Below are positions 28,540 to 37,149 of a stretch of DNA of 64,000 bases, piece after piece; position 1 is the first letter of the stretch; each line of letters begins with the position of its first letter. The notes below the pieces were generated by a model that had not been told where the DNA came from, ran no database searches, and worked only from the letters and a program-made list of their open reading frames with translations. A program made the position numbers and the translations under genes. This DNA is from CBINFS01 sp966250015 (GTDB taxonomy: Bacteria > Bacteroidota > Rhodothermia > Rhodothermales > DASSAV01). The stretch is taken from NCBI GenBank assembly GCA_966250015.1, contig CBINFS010000010.1:70598-134597 (forward strand), in the 5' to 3' direction.

Positions 28540-28680
28540 GATTCGATCCCGATTTTGTACAACTTGAGTTTCTACTTAAAAAAGGACGACGCCGGGCATG
28601 GATCCGATATCGTTTCCGGGAAGAGCACGTTTACCGGCTTCATTACGTTCTCCACCTCTCTGTCCTATGCCAAAAAGCCG

Positions 28681-29487
28681 TTACCCAGTTACGCGACTCC
28701 GGACGGTAAGAAGTGCGACGAAAAAGACGATCGCCTGGAGTAAGATGATCGTCGCTCCGCTCGGGACGTCGATCCAGAATGACATAAAGAGTCCAAAAAC
28801 GGCCGACAGGATGCCGATTGCCACAGAGACAATCGTCATGACCAGAAACGTCGGTGAAACCAGCCTGGCCGTTGCAGCGGGAATGACGAGGAACGCGGCA
28901 ATGAGTACGATCCCAACCACTTTGACCGCCACGACGATGGTAACGGCAAGCAAAAGCGACAGCAGGTAGTCGTCGCGGTCGACGGTAAGGCGATCCGCAC
29001 GGGCCAGGTCACGGTCGAACGTCGCATATGCCCACCGCCCCCATAACGGGAATGAAAGCAAGGTAGCCGCCGCCACGCCGAATGTTACCCACAGGTCGGC
29101 TCGGGAAACGGCCAGGATGGATCCAAAAAGGTAAGCAAAGGCGTCCGCCGAGTATTGCTGGCGGAAGCTGAGAAAGACCACCCCCAGCGCAACCGAAATC
29201 GCAAAGAATATCCCGACTGACGTGTCGCCGGCCAGGCCGGTCTGCCCCCGCACCCAGTTGATTCCCAATGAGACTAGGACGGTAAACGGAACTGCAATCC
29301 AAAGCGGCTCGACGCCAAGGAGCAACCCTAGCGCAACGCCGCCGAAAGCGGCGTGGGACAGGCCAGTGCCCAGAAAGCTCAGGTGACGCTGGACCACGAA
29401 GACGCCGTAATAGCTCGCCAGAAACCCGACCAGTACGCCCGCAACGAGCGCCCGCTGAACGAATGGAAGCCCGAGCATTTCAATCAT
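28681..29487 (-). CDS. Metal ABC transporter permease
   Basis: The 268-residue permease of the ABC-3 (ZnuB/MntB) family has about eight membrane segments. Landmarks are FLGTGLSHAAFGGVALGLLLG near the start, GDTSVGIFF, and AFLVIPAATARL near the C-terminus. I place the start at the ATG at 29487, which overlaps the ATPase gene by eight bases; the longer in-frame option adds a hydrophilic tail inside that gene. It is the last gene of a substrate-binding protein/ATPase/permease operon. Confidence 0.92.
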   Translation of the reverse strand: MIEMLGLPFVQRALVAGVLVGFLASYYGVFVVQRHLSFLGTGLSHAAFGGVALGLLLGVEPLWIAVPFTVLVSLGINWVRGQTGLAGDTSVGIFFAISVALGVVFLSFRQQYSADAFAYLFGSILAVSRADLWVTFGVAAATLLSFPLWGRWAYATFDRDLARADRLTVDRDDYLLSLLLAVTIVVAVKVVGIVLIAAFLVIPAATARLVSPTFLVMTIVSVAIGILSAVFGLFMSFWIDVPSGATIILLQAIVFFVALLTVRSRVTG

Positions 29488-30232
29488 TGCGCCCGCCTCC
29501 CAACAGCATCGAATGGGCATGCCCGACGTGCCCGAACGTTTTCCTGAGGCAGGCGTCCGTCAGGGCAACGTCTGGTTTCCCATACGCAATCAAATGCGTG
29601 TTCAACAGCAACACCTTGGTCGCGTGGTGTGAAGCCACCTCCCAGTCGTGCGTCACCATCAGGATCGTCAGTTCGAGCTGGCGCTGGCAAGAATACAAAA
29701 CGTCGTACAACCCGACGACGCCGGACGCATCGATACCCGTTGCCGGCTCGTCGAGCAGGATGATCTTCGGACGCCTGACGAGCCCTCGCGCCAGGTATAC
29801 CCGCTGAAGCTCCCCACCCGACAGGCGCGACAGAGGCCGATCCGCCAGGTGTCCTGCGCCCACCCGTTCCAGGGCTTCGTGCGCCTTCCGGTACAGCTCA
29901 CGCTTCCCGCGAATGGGCCACTTCGAACGCAGCCCCGTGTAAACGAGCTCGATGGTCCGCGCCGGGAACGTGCGATCGAGCGTCTTTACCTGAGGGACGT
30001 ACGCCACCATCTCTGGGGGCACGTCCTCTGGCTCCCGGCCTAAGACAGAAACACGACCTTTGGTCGGTTGGATGAGCCCGAGCAAAACCTTGAGGAGTGT
30101 TGATTTTCCCGCACCGTTCGGCCCTAGAATCGTGACGAAATCACGCGCCTCCACCTGAAAGGAAACGTCGCAGACGGCACGATAATCATTGAAACGAACC
30201 GACAGATCGTCTACCTCGATCACCGTGTTCAT
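29480..30232 (-). CDS. Metal ABC transporter ATP-binding protein
   Basis: The 250-residue ABC ATPase has Walker A GPNGAGKST, a Q-loop region, the signature LSGGELQ, Walker B KIILLDEP and the H-loop in MVTHDWE. It groups with the ZnuC/MntB-type metal importers by its short length and by its neighbours. Its start overlaps the stop of the binding-protein gene by four bases (ATGA), indicating translational coupling. Confidence 0.94.
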   Translation of the reverse strand: MNTVIEVDDLSVRFNDYRAVCDVSFQVEARDFVTILGPNGAGKSTLLKVLLGLIQPTKGRVSVLGREPEDVPPEMVAYVPQVKTLDRTFPARTIELVYTGLRSKWPIRGKRELYRKAHEALERVGAGHLADRPLSRLSGGELQRVYLARGLVRRPKIILLDEPATGIDASGVVGLYDVLYSCQRQLELTILMVTHDWEVASHHATKVLLLNTHLIAYGKPDVALTDACLRKTFGHVGHAHSMLLGGGRND

Positions 30233-31134
30233 TTTAATGCCTCCACGACTATTCCCGTATTGTACCGGATAAGCTCGTGGTACGAATCGCAGCCTTCGCC
30301 GCCGCCCAGCGGATCGAGCTCGAAAACGGGGATCCCTGCTGCCTCTGAAATGACTGCTGCACCCCTCGTCGGCAATTGAACCTGCACAAACAGTGCGTGC
30401 GCCCCACTCTCGCGTGCGACCGTTATGAGGTCCCGTAAGGCTCCGGCGCTGGGCTCCTTGCCGGGAATCGGCTCGATCAACCCTCCCACCTGAATACCGT
30501 ACCGCTCCGCGTAGTAGAGAAGAAAAGGCTCCGACATCAAAACGACGCGGCCCCGAACCTGCGAGGTGAGCTCGCTGATTTCACGATGGAGGCTGTCAAG
30601 CCGATGCGCAAAAACCTCGGCGTTCTCAGTGTATTCAGAGCATCCGGGTGGATCGAAACTGCACAGCGTATCGGCCAATGCAGGTAGCAATCCCCGAACG
30701 GCAAGCGGATCCATCCAGAAGTGAGGGTCAACGCCAGCCGAACCGTGTCCTTCCAGTCCGTCCGGCTGCGAAACCAGTAGGGAATCGGGAAGCAGATCCA
30801 TCAGGGCGATACGCGCCGGTGCATCCAGATCCGCAGCCCATTCGTCCAGGTCCGCGGCGCCGTAAAAAAAAGCGGTCCCCGTCCCTACACGCCGGACGTC
30901 TGAAGGGCGGGGCTCATACGTGTGCGGAGATGAGCCGGCGGATAGAAGTGCGCCGACCTCTCCCCGCTCGCCCGTCACTTCCTGAAGAATGAAGGCAAAG
31001 GGAGGGATCGTCGTCAGATAAACGGGCCTGTCGCCGGTGGCGCTTCGCTCCGGCGATGCACACCCTGCCGCGACGGCAACGAAGAATAGAAGTACAATCG
31101 GAAGCCGGAAAAGTATCGGAATCTGGTTTCTCAA
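30229..31134 (-). CDS. Metal ABC transporter substrate-binding lipoprotein
   Basis: The 301-residue cluster A-I binding protein starts at a TTG preceded by AAGAGG. A lipobox (VAAGC, Cys25) anchors it. The four metal ligands expected for the family are visible: His71 (SPHTYEP), His138 (VDPHFW), Glu202 (MSEPFLLYY) and Asp274 (ELDP). His-His-Glu-Asp is the set found in Mn/Fe-type proteins such as PsaA, whereas zinc-specific ones have a third histidine. No His-rich loop is present. It is first in the importer operon. Confidence 0.9.
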   Translation of the reverse strand: MRNQIPILFRLPIVLLFFVAVAAGCASPERSATGDRPVYLTTIPPFAFILQEVTGERGEVGALLSAGSSPHTYEPRPSDVRRVGTGTAFFYGAADLDEWAADLDAPARIALMDLLPDSLLVSQPDGLEGHGSAGVDPHFWMDPLAVRGLLPALADTLCSFDPPGCSEYTENAEVFAHRLDSLHREISELTSQVRGRVVLMSEPFLLYYAERYGIQVGGLIEPIPGKEPSAGALRDLITVARESGAHALFVQVQLPTRGAAVISEAAGIPVFELDPLGGGEGCDSYHELIRYNTGIVVEALK

Positions 31135-31344
31135 CGCCTCTTATCGGTAAAAATCGTGATCCGCATTCCCCCGCATAGTACTAAATAACACGCCTTCGCA
31201 CCCACAGACGAATCGAGAAGTTTTAATCGAACGGACGCAATGTACGAAAACCCGTGAACCACAGGCTACTCTAGCGGTCCGGCTCCGGTTCAACGTAGAA
31301 AAGACGACCTCGAGTGGCCGTCCTGAATGGAAATGAAAGGGCAT

Positions 31345-31376
31345 AAAAAAGCCGGCAGGTGGTGTGCCTGCCGGCT
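31345..31376 (-). terminator. Intrinsic terminator of the Rho_N protein gene
   Basis: AGCCGGCAGG (31350-31359) pairs with CCTGCCGGCT (31367-31376). The run of six A residues at 31345-31350 becomes the T tract on the minus strand, just after the Rho_N gene stop. Confidence 0.9.
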
Positions 31377-31380
31377 CATC

Positions 31381-31677
31381 CTATTGCCGTTGCCTGATGG
31401 CTCGAACAAGCTCTTCCTTCTTCATCCTGCTCCTGCCGGCGATGTTGAGCTCCTTCGCACGGTTGTACAGCTCGTCTCTCGTCCGGCTTTCAAGGCTCCC
31501 CCTCGGATTTCCCGTTCCCGAAGTGCGCTTTCTGGGCGTTCTGCCCTCTTCTCTGCGCCGCTTATTTACCGTTCGTGCAGCGATCTCCTCTGCCCGATCT
31601 TCCGAAATCCCTCGGTCCAGAGAGCTCTCCTTTATGTGCTCGTACTGGCGCTCATCTTTATTATTCCACGAAGGCAT
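31381..31677 (-). CDS. Small Rho termination factor N-terminal-domain protein
   Basis: The 98-residue very basic protein has an N-terminal helical part like the short 'plasmid stabilization' proteins (EHIKESSLDRGISEDRAEEIAARTVNK is the conserved stretch, here only a landmark). The C-terminal domain is Rho_N-like, with ELYNRAKELNI and MKKEELVRAIR. Such proteins probably bind nucleic acid. GGAGGT precedes the ATG, and a strong terminator follows, so it is a monocistronic unit. Function is unknown. Confidence 0.85.
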   Translation of the reverse strand: MPSWNNKDERQYEHIKESSLDRGISEDRAEEIAARTVNKRRREEGRTPRKRTSGTGNPRGSLESRTRDELYNRAKELNIAGRSRMKKEELVRAIRQRQ

Positions 31678-31777
31678 GGCGAACCTCCCCGTTTAGTTCA
31701 ATAATCCGCTATCAGATTATCAAACGCGAACGGAGGGCTCGGCCGTTTCGGTATAGTTGTGATAAACATGTGCAATA

Positions 31778-32680
31778 TCAAACATTTAGCGCCGCATTGA
31801 TTCGGTCGATCGCTTCGTCGATTTCCTGTGGTGACTTGAATCCAATGACCACCGCATCCACGAAGTCCAGACCCATCACAAAGCGTATCGACGCCTCCCG
31901 CTCCGCCGGATCAGTGAAATCACCGTTCCCGATGATTTTCATGCCGACGATGCCCTTGCCGTTATCGTGGAGCTTCTTGATGTGGCCGAGGGCTTCGTCT
32001 CGATTGCCCTGTTCCGCCCAGGCGCCCGTCGGCCCGTCCATGTGGTGGCCGTTGTGATTCACCCGGACGAGCGCCAGATCGATCCATTCCACGGGCACTG
32101 CGGCCTCGAGGGGAGCCAAACCGTGAATCGAAACCCCGTGCGAGCGGATGACCTGCTGCTCTTTGGCCGTTTCGAGCTGATCCATCAACCGCTTGAGATC
32201 TTCAGGCCAGCTTGCCTTCGCAACGTGATGGATCAACATCGTATCGAAGTAATCCGTCCCGACCTCCTTTCGGAACCGGTCGATCTCCTTCAACGGGTCG
32301 TCGTACCTCCCGTGCGGTATTTTGCACTGGATCTGGATGGACTCCCGGTCGACACCCTTGAGCGCCTCCCGCAGCATCTCGTGCATCTCGCCGTAGTTGT
32401 CGGCCGTGTCAAAGAAGGTGATCCCTCTATCGAGGGCATGCCAAACGAGGCGGTTGAACCCATTCTGCCCGAGCGCCCGTTGCACGCTGCCCCCGTTGGA
32501 GCCGGTGCCCATGCCCAGCCGGCTAACCTGGACGCCGCTCTTACCCAGTATCACCTTGTCGGTAGCCGATCGGGGCGCCGACGCGCGGGCCAACCGCGGC
32601 AATCCCGTAACGGCTACGCCCCCAAGCGCAAGTCTCCCGAGGAAATCGCGCCGCGTCATATTCCGACGAATACGTTCCAT
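31778..32680 (-). CDS. Tat-exported aldo/keto reductase
   Basis: The 300-residue aldo/keto reductase carries a twin-arginine signal (TRRDFLGRLALGG). The catalytic tetrad is present: Asp and Tyr in FFDTADNYGE, Lys in QCKIPHG, and His in MLIHHV. GAGGTGA lies just before the ATG. It would work folded in the periplasm, unusual for a nicotinamide-dependent enzyme, unless it binds its cofactor before export. It is the most downstream gene of the same-strand carbohydrate block; the substrate is unknown. Confidence 0.9.
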   Translation of the reverse strand: MERIRRNMTRRDFLGRLALGGVAVTGLPRLARASAPRSATDKVILGKSGVQVSRLGMGTGSNGGSVQRALGQNGFNRLVWHALDRGITFFDTADNYGEMHEMLREALKGVDRESIQIQCKIPHGRYDDPLKEIDRFRKEVGTDYFDTMLIHHVAKASWPEDLKRLMDQLETAKEQQVIRSHGVSIHGLAPLEAAVPVEWIDLALVRVNHNGHHMDGPTGAWAEQGNRDEALGHIKKLHDNGKGIVGMKIIGNGDFTDPAEREASIRFVMGLDFVDAVVIGFKSPQEIDEAIDRINAALNV

Positions 32681-32824
32681 GGATTCACCTCAAGATTTGC
32701 CAGTTTCACTCACACTGCCGCCTCCAAAAATAAGACGTCGAGAACTTAATAATACCCCGATTCAGCTGTGATCAGCCAACCTTGTCAGGACTATTACGGA
32801 ATCAACCTGCCGATATCCGACGAA

Positions 32825-33532
32825 TCACGGCTCGGCCATGGCCACGTTCAGGGGCTCGATGTTTATGTTGCGGAAGCGGACCTTCTTCCCCATCTCGTAG
32901 CTTTCTCCCGGATGGACCTGCAAGCCGATGTAACCCTCACGGGGCACGCCTGCGGTCGTCGCGTCGGTATGCTGAAAGTCGGTCACGAGCTGGTCGTTGA
33001 TCCAGAATTGGATGCGGGCCGGTTCGCCCTCGATGCGCACCTTCAAGCGGTTCCACTCGTCCGGCTGGAATACGTTCATCCCGTCCGGGTTCTCATACAC
33101 CATACCCTGCGTCCAGGGTAGATAAATAGATCCGATCGATCCGTCTGGCCGATAGTCGAGCGTGATCTGGTGGCTCTTGCCGTCTTCACCGACACGCAAA
33201 AAGATGCCGCTATCGACCGGGTAATCGAGCTTGGTTTCGAGTGTGAGCACGTAGTCGCTGTATTTCCCGTCCGTCACGAGGAAGCCGCCATGTCCCGGGG
33301 GATCCTGGTCGCCCTCGATCGCCCCGTCGACGACCACCCATTTTCCACCAGGCTGTTCTTCCGGCAGGTTCTCGTGGCGATGCCAGCCGTTCAGCGTCTG
33401 CCCGTCGAAAAGCGAAATGGTTTCGCCTGAGGGTTCGGCCTCCATTGCCGCTTCGTTTGCTTCGGGCGTACACCCTATGGCGCCCGACAGGGTCAATGCA
33501 AAAATGATCAGGAAGGTCTTATAGGTTTTCAT
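32825..33532 (-). CDS. DUF1080 (3-keto-disaccharide hydrolase-like) lipoprotein
   Basis: The 235-residue lipoprotein has a signal peptide ending SGAIGC. The mature part is a concanavalin-like jelly roll of the DUF1080 family: LFDGQTLNGWH, GGFLVTDGKYSDYVL, SGIFLRVG, and RIQFWINDQLV. Members act on glycosides or 3-keto-disaccharides, and some are simply carbohydrate-binding. It sits in a cluster with a PQQ dehydrogenase and other exported sugar enzymes, which supports a role in extracytoplasmic sugar breakdown. Confidence 0.9.
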   Translation of the reverse strand: MKTYKTFLIIFALTLSGAIGCTPEANEAAMEAEPSGETISLFDGQTLNGWHRHENLPEEQPGGKWVVVDGAIEGDQDPPGHGGFLVTDGKYSDYVLTLETKLDYPVDSGIFLRVGEDGKSHQITLDYRPDGSIGSIYLPWTQGMVYENPDGMNVFQPDEWNRLKVRIEGEPARIQFWINDQLVTDFQHTDATTAGVPREGYIGLQVHPGESYEMGKKVRFRNINIEPLNVAMAEP

Positions 33533-33666
33533 TGGTTTCCGGCGTTGAGTTGATCAAAACAGAAAGAGGGACGCCTGCCCGGAGTAAACCGCCCACGGGC
33601 TGGGCTACCTTATGGTAACCGCCCGGTCACGCACTTGTCAAGCGTGAAGAGGATGGTCTTTTGCGG

Positions 33667-34188
33667 TCAAGGATTTGCAGATCGGAAGTCGTCGATAAAT
33701 GGATATGCCGCGTTGATGGCAGAGCTGGACACCATGTGGAGCATGTCCGAGCTGACGATCCCCACGTTTCCCGCTTCCCACGTGCTCCCGGCCACGACAG
33801 TCCCGCCGCGCCCCGAGAGCTGTACCGCCTGATAAAACCTGACCTGCACCGTAAACGGATAGATGCCCTCACCGGCGTCGTGCAGATTGATGTGCACGTA
33901 GAGATACGGGAGGTTGTCCATTTCACGCCCCGGCTCGATCGAGCGCACCTCCAGCCCGGCATCACGGAAGATGGCCGAAATCTCGGCGTGGATCCGCCCG
34001 GGATCGAGTGCTTCGTTAGACTGTACCGAAACGGGCGCTTCCAGATCGACGATGAGAGAGAACGGTCCTACCCCGGCAAGCGACTGACGTTCGGATTCCG
34101 GACTAGGCTGCCCGAAAGTCGGCGCCTGAAGGACGTACAACCAGACAAGGAGGATGAAAAATGCGCTGCCAAGTCTTCTTTTCTGCAT
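33667..34188 (-). CDS. Exported hypothetical protein
   Basis: The 173-residue protein has a signal peptide ending PTFGQ. The start at 34188 is decided by GAGGAGGTG just upstream; a GTG five codons earlier is less likely. The mature part has a strand-helix pattern (LVDLEAPVSV, LYVHINLHDAG, YPFTVQVRFYQAVQL). I recognise no characterised family. It lies 33 bases after the sulfatase gene and is probably co-transcribed with it. Confidence 0.8.
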   Translation of the reverse strand: MQKRRLGSAFFILLVWLYVLQAPTFGQPSPESERQSLAGVGPFSLIVDLEAPVSVQSNEALDPGRIHAEISAIFRDAGLEVRSIEPGREMDNLPYLYVHINLHDAGEGIYPFTVQVRFYQAVQLSGRGGTVVAGSTWEAGNVGIVSSDMLHMVSSSAINAAYPFIDDFRSANP

Positions 34189-34221
34189 GTCACACCTCCT
34201 CACCCTACGGGTTAGCCAGCC

Positions 34222-35907
34222 CTATTGCGGTCCTATCGTAAAGGTAGCGCTGACTTCGTCACTTTCTTTGTAACCGTAACGAATCGCTTTTGCTCGGAGG
34301 GTCGTGGTGCCTTCCTTAATGGTCAACGGACCGGTGTACAGGAGCCAGCGAGGCTTCTCACCGGTTTCGGTCGTGTACGCGATCGATGCGCCCTGGGTCG
34401 GACAGTGGATCTGGATGGTGACGGGGCTATCAAATGTTCCACCCGGTTCAACCTTCGCATCTCGTGCATCCATGGAATTATGAGGCAGAATGATCGGGGT
34501 TGCCGTGACCGGTTGCACACCGCCCGGCCACATCTGAGCAATCATCGCCTCTTCCGAAATGTCCCCCATGTCCCTCGTCTCAGCCCTCCAGGCGTCAAGC
34601 GCCTGCCTCAACCGGTTGAGCTGATTCGCATATTCAGGGTCGTTCGCGAGGTTGTTTAGCTCGAAGGGGTCGGCCTGAGTATCGTAAAGCTCTTCAGCAG
34701 GACGCGGGAACTGAAACCAGTTTTTCTGCGGCCCTTCGAGCCCCCCTTCGGCATACAGACGCAACAGCTCCTGCATGATGGGCGAATTATTCCGATACGG
34801 AATCCAGAGAACGTACGGTTGGAGTGGATAGTAATTCCGGATGTACTTGAACCGCCCGTCACTTACAGCCCGAACCATGTCGTAGGCTTCGTCGAACCGA
34901 TCGCGCGCCGCAAAGACGTATTCTCGCGGAGCTGCCTTGCGGGGACCAAGAAAAGCCTGCCCCTGGAGGTGTACCGGTATGTCAATGCCCGCGAGACTTA
35001 GAACGGTCGGCGCCAGGTCGACCAGGCTGACGAGCTCTTCAGAAACTGCTCCCGGATTGATCTTACCGGGCCAACGTACGATCATCGGTACGCGCAACCC
35101 GGAGTCGTACAGCCAACGTTTGGCTCGTGGCAATCCATCGCCGTGGTCGCTCAAAAAGAACACGATGGTATTGTCGGTAAGCCCGTCCTCATCGAGCTGG
35201 CGAAGGATTTCGTTGATCTGCCCGTCGACCTTTGCCACGTTGTCGTACAAGCGGGCAATGCTTTTCCGAACCGGGAGCGTGTCGGGGTAATACGGCGGCA
35301 CCGAGACAGTTGCAGGATCCGTTTGCTCCGGTTCAGGCCATGCCGCACTCTCGTGGGTGGTCGTGAAGTTGAAAACGGAAAAGAACGGCTGAGAGGGATC
35401 CGGGCAATTCCGCCAGTGCGCCGTGTTGCTGGACTCGTCCCAGGCTGTGACCGGCGTGGCAAACTGGTAGTCTGTCTTTACGTTGTTCGTACAGTAGTAG
35501 CCCGCACCCCGAAGATACTCCGTGAACGTTTTGACGTAAGGGGGCGGTACGGCTTCGTAGGGGGTCGGCAGACCCGGTCCCACGTGGCTCGTACGCATGT
35601 GGTGCGTTCCGATGGACGTCTGATACATCCCGGTGATGATGGTCGAACGGCTCGGGGCACACACCGCAGCCGTCGAGAAGACGTTGGTAAAACGCATCCC
35701 CTCGGAAGCCAACCTGTCGAGCGTTGGGGTCTGCGCCACCGGATCACCGTAGCTGCCCAGATGAGGGCTCAGGTCCTCAATGGTGATCCACAAAATGTTG
35801 GGCCGATCCTGCGCCATCAACGTGTTGGATGTGCCTGCAATCAGGCTGAGCACGATGAATAAAGACCTCAGGAGCTTACGGCCTAACGTTACGTGATAGA
35901 ATCTCAT
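34222..35907 (-). CDS. Exported sulfatase with C-terminal beta-sandwich
   Basis: The 561-residue type I sulfatase has a signal peptide ending NTLMAQ. The formylglycine motif CAPSR has its target cysteine at residue 83 and is intact; metal-binding residues appear in ITIEDLSPHLG and SDHGDGL. The final 80 residues resemble the chitobiase-C/Fn3-like domain (YTGPLTIKEGTTTLRAKA). It needs a formylglycine-generating enzyme, not encoded here. Substrates are probably sulfated glycans, in line with the neighbouring sugar enzymes. Confidence 0.93.
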   Translation of the reverse strand: MRFYHVTLGRKLLRSLFIVLSLIAGTSNTLMAQDRPNILWITIEDLSPHLGSYGDPVAQTPTLDRLASEGMRFTNVFSTAAVCAPSRSTIITGMYQTSIGTHHMRTSHVGPGLPTPYEAVPPPYVKTFTEYLRGAGYYCTNNVKTDYQFATPVTAWDESSNTAHWRNCPDPSQPFFSVFNFTTTHESAAWPEPEQTDPATVSVPPYYPDTLPVRKSIARLYDNVAKVDGQINEILRQLDEDGLTDNTIVFFLSDHGDGLPRAKRWLYDSGLRVPMIVRWPGKINPGAVSEELVSLVDLAPTVLSLAGIDIPVHLQGQAFLGPRKAAPREYVFAARDRFDEAYDMVRAVSDGRFKYIRNYYPLQPYVLWIPYRNNSPIMQELLRLYAEGGLEGPQKNWFQFPRPAEELYDTQADPFELNNLANDPEYANQLNRLRQALDAWRAETRDMGDISEEAMIAQMWPGGVQPVTATPIILPHNSMDARDAKVEPGGTFDSPVTIQIHCPTQGASIAYTTETGEKPRWLLYTGPLTIKEGTTTLRAKAIRYGYKESDEVSATFTIGPQ

Positions 35908-35992
35908 CTTAATCTTTCCAAAGGATGCATGCGCAGACTCTTACCACAAAGGGTAAGAAGGCGTGAGCAGTCGAGGACGCAGGCCATTCGGG

Positions 35993-37129
35993 TCAATTCC
36001 CGCCGGCAAGTGCCTTGTCCTCTTCTACTTTCCGTTCATCCGCACGCTCGGCAGGCTCATCGATCGGCCTCGCACGCCAGTAGTTTGCCAGTATGGAACC
36101 AGAAATATTCATCCACGGGCCAAAGATCGCGGGGGCAAGACCCACAGTGGCAAGCTTACCCATCTGAAGCGCGATACCGGACGACATACCGCCGTTCTGC
36201 ATCCCCACTTCGATGGCAACGGTACGGCACGACCGTTCGTCGAGCCGCATCAGCCGTGCTCCCCAGTATCCCAGGAGATAGCCCATGCCGTTGTGCAGGA
36301 TAGCGGCAAGAATCAGGAACAAGCCGACCTCGAGCAGCGAATCCCTTCCCGCCGCCGTGATTATAGTGATGATCACCGCGATACCCACCATCGACACGAT
36401 CGGCATGGCTCTGTCCAGCCAGCGCGTGCGCCCGTGAAAAAGCTTGTTAAAAAGAAGACCCAGGACGATCGGAACGATGATCATATTGATGATGCCGATC
36501 ATCATGTCCAAAAAGTTCACCGGGACGAACTGGCCGGCGAGGGTCTTCATGAGAAACGGCGTCATGATGGGCGCCATTAGTGTGGATACCGTCGTCAGGG
36601 TCACGGACAGGGGCAGGTTTGCCCCGGCAAGGTAGGCAATCACGTTGGAGGCTACGCCTCCCGGCGCGGAACCAATTAAAATGACCCCCGCCGCTATCTC
36701 GGCGGGGAATCCAAACGTGGTGGCAATCGTGAGCCCAATCAGCGGCATTATCGTGAACTGACACACGGTACCGACCAGCACCCCTTTCGGCATTTTGGCC
36801 ACGTTGACGAAGTCCTGCACGCTCAAGGCCGTACCCATGCCGAACATGATCACCTGGATCAGTGGGACGATGAGCCTGTCTAACTTAAAATCGCCGACGT
36901 ACAGGAAGTACTGCGGGTAAAACATGGCTGCCGTGACGGCGGCAAAGATCCAGATCGTAAACGAAACGCCCCGAAGAGACTCCGTGCCTCTCACGCCGAT
37001 GGCCAGTGCAATGAAAAACGCGATCAGAGCCGGACCGATGCCCGAAGAGAAGCCAAGTGCCAACATTACCAGAGCCGTTAGCAGGCTCAAGGCAGCAACG
37101 ATCAATAGTACACGGTAAAGCGTGGTCAC
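35993..37129 (-). CDS. Bile acid:sodium symporter (BASS) family transporter
   Basis: The 378-residue membrane protein has nine to ten predicted membrane segments and the BASS-family phrases: MFGMGTALSVQDF, GVLVGTVCQFTIMPLIG, ILIGSAPGGVASNVIAYLAGANLPLSVT and VGMQNGGMSSGIALQ. It starts at a GTG. These carriers import carboxylates or sterol-like anions with sodium. It is 20 bases downstream of the AGE epimerase gene, so it may import a product of that pathway. Confidence 0.92.
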   Translation of the reverse strand: MTTLYRVLLIVAALSLLTALVMLALGFSSGIGPALIAFFIALAIGVRGTESLRGVSFTIWIFAAVTAAMFYPQYFLYVGDFKLDRLIVPLIQVIMFGMGTALSVQDFVNVAKMPKGVLVGTVCQFTIMPLIGLTIATTFGFPAEIAAGVILIGSAPGGVASNVIAYLAGANLPLSVTLTTVSTLMAPIMTPFLMKTLAGQFVPVNFLDMMIGIINMIIVPIVLGLLFNKLFHGRTRWLDRAMPIVSMVGIAVIITIITAAGRDSLLEVGLFLILAAILHNGMGYLLGYWGARLMRLDERSCRTVAIEVGMQNGGMSSGIALQMGKLATVGLAPAIFGPWMNISGSILANYWRARPIDEPAERADERKVEEDKALAGGN

Positions 37130-37149
37130 GAGAATACCTACTACGTTGA

